In this document: positions 61,901 through 64,000 of the stretch, piece by piece
Layout of the letters: every line of letters begins with the position of its first letter
How positions within the stretch are numbered: position 1 is the stretch's first letter
Assembly (NCBI RefSeq): GCF_025698545.1
Contig: NC_068573.1
Coordinates: forward strand, 3,043,001 to 3,107,000
DNA from: Gossypium raimondii
Lineage: Eukaryota; Streptophyta; Magnoliopsida; Malvales; Malvaceae
Reading direction: 5' to 3'
Length of the DNA stretch: 64,000 bases
Notes under the pieces: model-generated
What the model was told of the DNA's origin: nothing
The model's database searches: none
The model's input: only the letters and a program-made list of their open reading frames with translations
Position numbers and translations under genes: made by a program

Positions 61901-62591
61901 ACCCAAGACCTAAGTCTTTTATCATTTTCTTCATATCTTTGTATGACTGAGGGATTTTTGCAAACGAAAACATTTCTCTCAAAAACTCTAATAGCATTGT
62001 CAATGAGTTTCCGGTCCACCCTCCCAAACATTTTAACTGGAAAAGACGAATGCAGAAAGACATTTTTGAAAATTTCGATCCCTCATATAGTTCTTCGTTC
62101 ATCTCATTAAGTAGCGCGTAGGACTTTGCCGCTTCTCCATTCGGCTCTTCATGATGTTGGTTTCTTCCGGGTTCGGTAAAAGCATTTCCACCGAGATTAC
62201 AATCATCAGATAGCACAAAGTCGGGTGGGAACGACTGTAAACCATGACTGTGAATATTAAATGCTTCCCACAACATCCCTTCTATGTCATCCCCTCTAAC
62301 AGACTGATGGTAGGCAGTACTGTCATAAGATACATCCATCCTTGAAGAGGAAGTACTAGGCGGGCATTCTCCATGAAAAAACCATTGTTTATAACCACGA
62401 ACAAACCCATCAACAATTAGATGCTCGTATACAACTTCACGATAATGCCAGTTTATGTTGACACACTTCTTACACGGGCAAAGAATCATGTTCTCTTCGC
62501 TTGCATATTGAAATGCAAAATTTAGAAAAGTTTGCACTCCATTTCGGTAACCGTCGCTTAGCCTTGACAAATTCATCCAAGACTGGTCCAT
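58916..62591 (-). pseudogene. TNP2-like CACTA transposase gene, frameshifted
   Basis: Starts MDQSWMNLSRLSDGYRNGV (62591), the standard opening of plant TNP2-type transposases. A zinc-binding-like CPCKKCVN follows, and later CPNDCMLYWGD with CHVCGESRW. The frame breaks near 61668 (text after SSKTMSQ resumes as MTWHHEGRTDDGLL one frame over), again near 61625, and between GYTMG and YMGHRRWLSENH near 61145. Downstream blocks HNLDVMHIEKNVCENI (about 60800), LKSHDYHILMQDLLP (60550) and PVFYRWMYPIER (60240) match the transposase/DUF4218 region, and the end WVRQDTDEDIYEL precedes TAA at 58916. With several lesions it should not make active transposase. Confidence 0.8.
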
Positions 62592-62639
62592 TTCTTATTT
62601 CTTGAAGCCTAATCTTGACAATAAATTGCATGGGTTTAG

Positions 62640-63470
62640 GATTTAGGAATAAGTATAGTTACGCTATGTAAGTTATGTATTATATGTAAGTTATTTATTA
62701 CCCAAATTATGTAAGTCCAGTATTATGAAAATTATGCTATGTAAGTTATGTAAGTCACATAAGCTATGTAAGAAGTTGTAGGTTATGTAAGTTATTTATT
62801 ATGAAAATTAATTAAGTTATGTACTTTACGAATAATTAAAAAATGTAAGTTATGTAGATTGTAAGTTATGTAAGTTGTAAGTTATGTAAGTTATGTATAA
62901 TATTAATTAATTAACTAACTTATGTAATTTAAGTATAATATTAATGTAAGTTATGTAAGTTGTAAGTTATGTAAGTTATGTATAATATTAATTAACTAAC
63001 TTATGTAATTTAAGTATAATATTAATGTAAGTTATGTAAGTTGTAAGTTATGTAAGTTATGTATAATATTAATTAACTAACTTATGTAATTTAAGTATAA
63101 TATTAATGTAAGTTATGTAAGTTATGTATAATATTAATTAACTAACTTATGTAATTTAAGTATAATATTAATGTAAGTTATGTAATTAATGTATAATATT
63201 AATTAATTAAGTCATGTAATTTATGTATAATATTAATGTAAGTTATGTAATTAATGTATAATATTAATTAATTAAGTCATATAATTTATGTATAATATTA
63301 ATGTAAGTTATGTAATTAATGTATAATATTAATCAATTAAGTCATATAATTTATGTATAATATTAATGCAAGTTATGTAATATATGTATAATATTAATTA
63401 ATTAAGTTATGTAATTTATGTAATTTATGTATAATATTAAATAATCAAGTTATGTATAATATTAATTTTT
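62640..63470. repeat. AT-rich minisatellite (81- and 65-bp units)
   Basis: Built from ATGTAAGTTATGTAAG, TGTATAATATTAATTAA and AACTTATGTAATTTAAG blocks. Successive AACTTATGTAA blocks are 81, 81 and 65 bp apart near 62920-63147; later GTCATATAAT blocks are 65 bp apart (63211, 63276, 63341). The 16-bp difference equals one TGTAAGTTATGTAAGT block. It lies just upstream of the transposase start. Confidence 0.88.
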
Positions 63471-63475
63471 TATAC

Positions 63476-64000
63476 ATTTTTTGAACAAATTTAAGTGCCA
63501 AATATATATATTCCACTACTTTTCCCCTAAATCCTAGGTTTAAGGCTCGTTGGGTTGCAAATGTAAGCCTAATTCATTTTAATGAACCCTATTAACCAAA
63601 TTCGACTTTGATTTTTTTAATGACTTATTAGAGAAAAATAATTTAATTATATATCCTGTTATTTACCCACAATATTGGTTAAGTTCTATAGGTCTAATTC
63701 TCTTGTCTTGAGGGCTTCGGTTTGACTTTAATCTATTATGTTTTAGCGATTATGAGTACCATGTGGATTTGAAATGTTGACATGATAAACTTGGTGTAAT
63801 ATGTGAAATTATTACTTGAAGTATCTAGAATAAAAGCATTAATTGGAATGAGCAAAAAGAACCCAAGGAAGCTGGAAAGTGACTCCAACTGCAAAATTTG
63901 GTTCGGGTTATAGTTAAACAAATTTGGTTTTTGGTTCAGAAGTTTAAAACCGCAATTATTCAAACTAACCAAAACCTATTTCTTATTTAATTTATAGTCA
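63476..64000. other. Unassigned right end of window
   Basis: No gene and no CACTA terminus recognised. AT-rich with frequent stops; may still be inside the CACTA element. Confidence 0.5.

Larger units (their letters stand above)
56285..63475 (-). mobile_element. CACTA (En/Spm) transposon, one end and both genes visible
   Basis: The left terminus CACTACACCAAAAC at 56285 is a CACTA-type inverted end. It is followed by subterminal repeats (56305-56775), a second gene (57001-58816), a TNP2-like transposase gene (58916-62591) and an AT-rich minisatellite (62640-63470). All genes point toward the visible end. No matching TGTAGTG terminus was found before base 64000, so the element either continues past the window or has lost that end; the right limit given here is only where I stop seeing element-like sequence. 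Confidence 0.8.

Noticed and set aside
62640-63470. Possible centromeric or subtelomeric satellite
   Set aside because: Only about 0.8 kb, with units of unequal length built from a 16-bp block; a local minisatellite is simpler.

Overview
This window is nuclear DNA of a flowering plant, most likely a cotton (Gossypium) or close Malvaceae relative. It shows GT-AG spliced dicot genes, AT-rich intergenic DNA, long LTRs of the TGTAACACC...GGTGTTACA type with CACACGGCCGTGTG-like palindromes, hAT/Mutator MITEs and a CACTA transposon. The genus is an inference from repeat style. There are no bacterial operons, CRISPR arrays or plasmid features.

Layout. 1-1.3 kb: most of a mitochondrial IscA-type Fe-S assembly gene, whose intron 2 and downstream DNA are repeated in inverted orientation at about 2.0-3.5 kb. 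3.5-33 kb: a gene-poor graveyard of transposable elements. It holds a hAT-like element (5.3-8.6 kb) with an LTR nested in it, a second LTR of that family in opposite orientation (8.85-10.9 kb), an outer decayed LTR (12.3-21.1 kb) split by two further solo LTRs, a solo LTR (22.1-26.7 kb) split by another one, a third LTR of the first family (28.4-30.8 kb), a SINE and a Mutator-like MITE. Most LTRs end in 5-bp target duplications and no gag/pol coding was seen between them, so most look like solo LTRs.

33-53 kb is a gene island. It carries a complete GNOM-LIKE 1 ARF-GEF (two coding exons, + strand), a PPR gene fragment, four tandem tRNA-Ala(UGC) copies with a 147-bp period (the fourth degenerate), a six-exon pectinesterase of the PME31 type (- strand), a two-exon phosphatidic-acid-binding PLDRP1-like gene (+) and a four-exon p24-delta cargo receptor gene (-). 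53.6-56.1 kb: another solo LTR. 56.3 kb to near or beyond the window end: one end and the two decayed genes of a CACTA (En/Spm) transposon on the - strand, with a dense subterminal repeat array and an AT-rich minisatellite.

The host genes are not a pathway cluster, although the GNL1 ARF-GEF and the p24 protein both act in COPI/ER-Golgi traffic. No clearly new system was found. The most notable items are the inverted copy of the IscA intron, the tRNA-Ala array with a decaying fourth unit, a NAGNAG acceptor and a predicted brefeldin-A-resistant residue in GNL1, spliced-leader-like structure inside the LTRs, and the CACTA repeat arrays.
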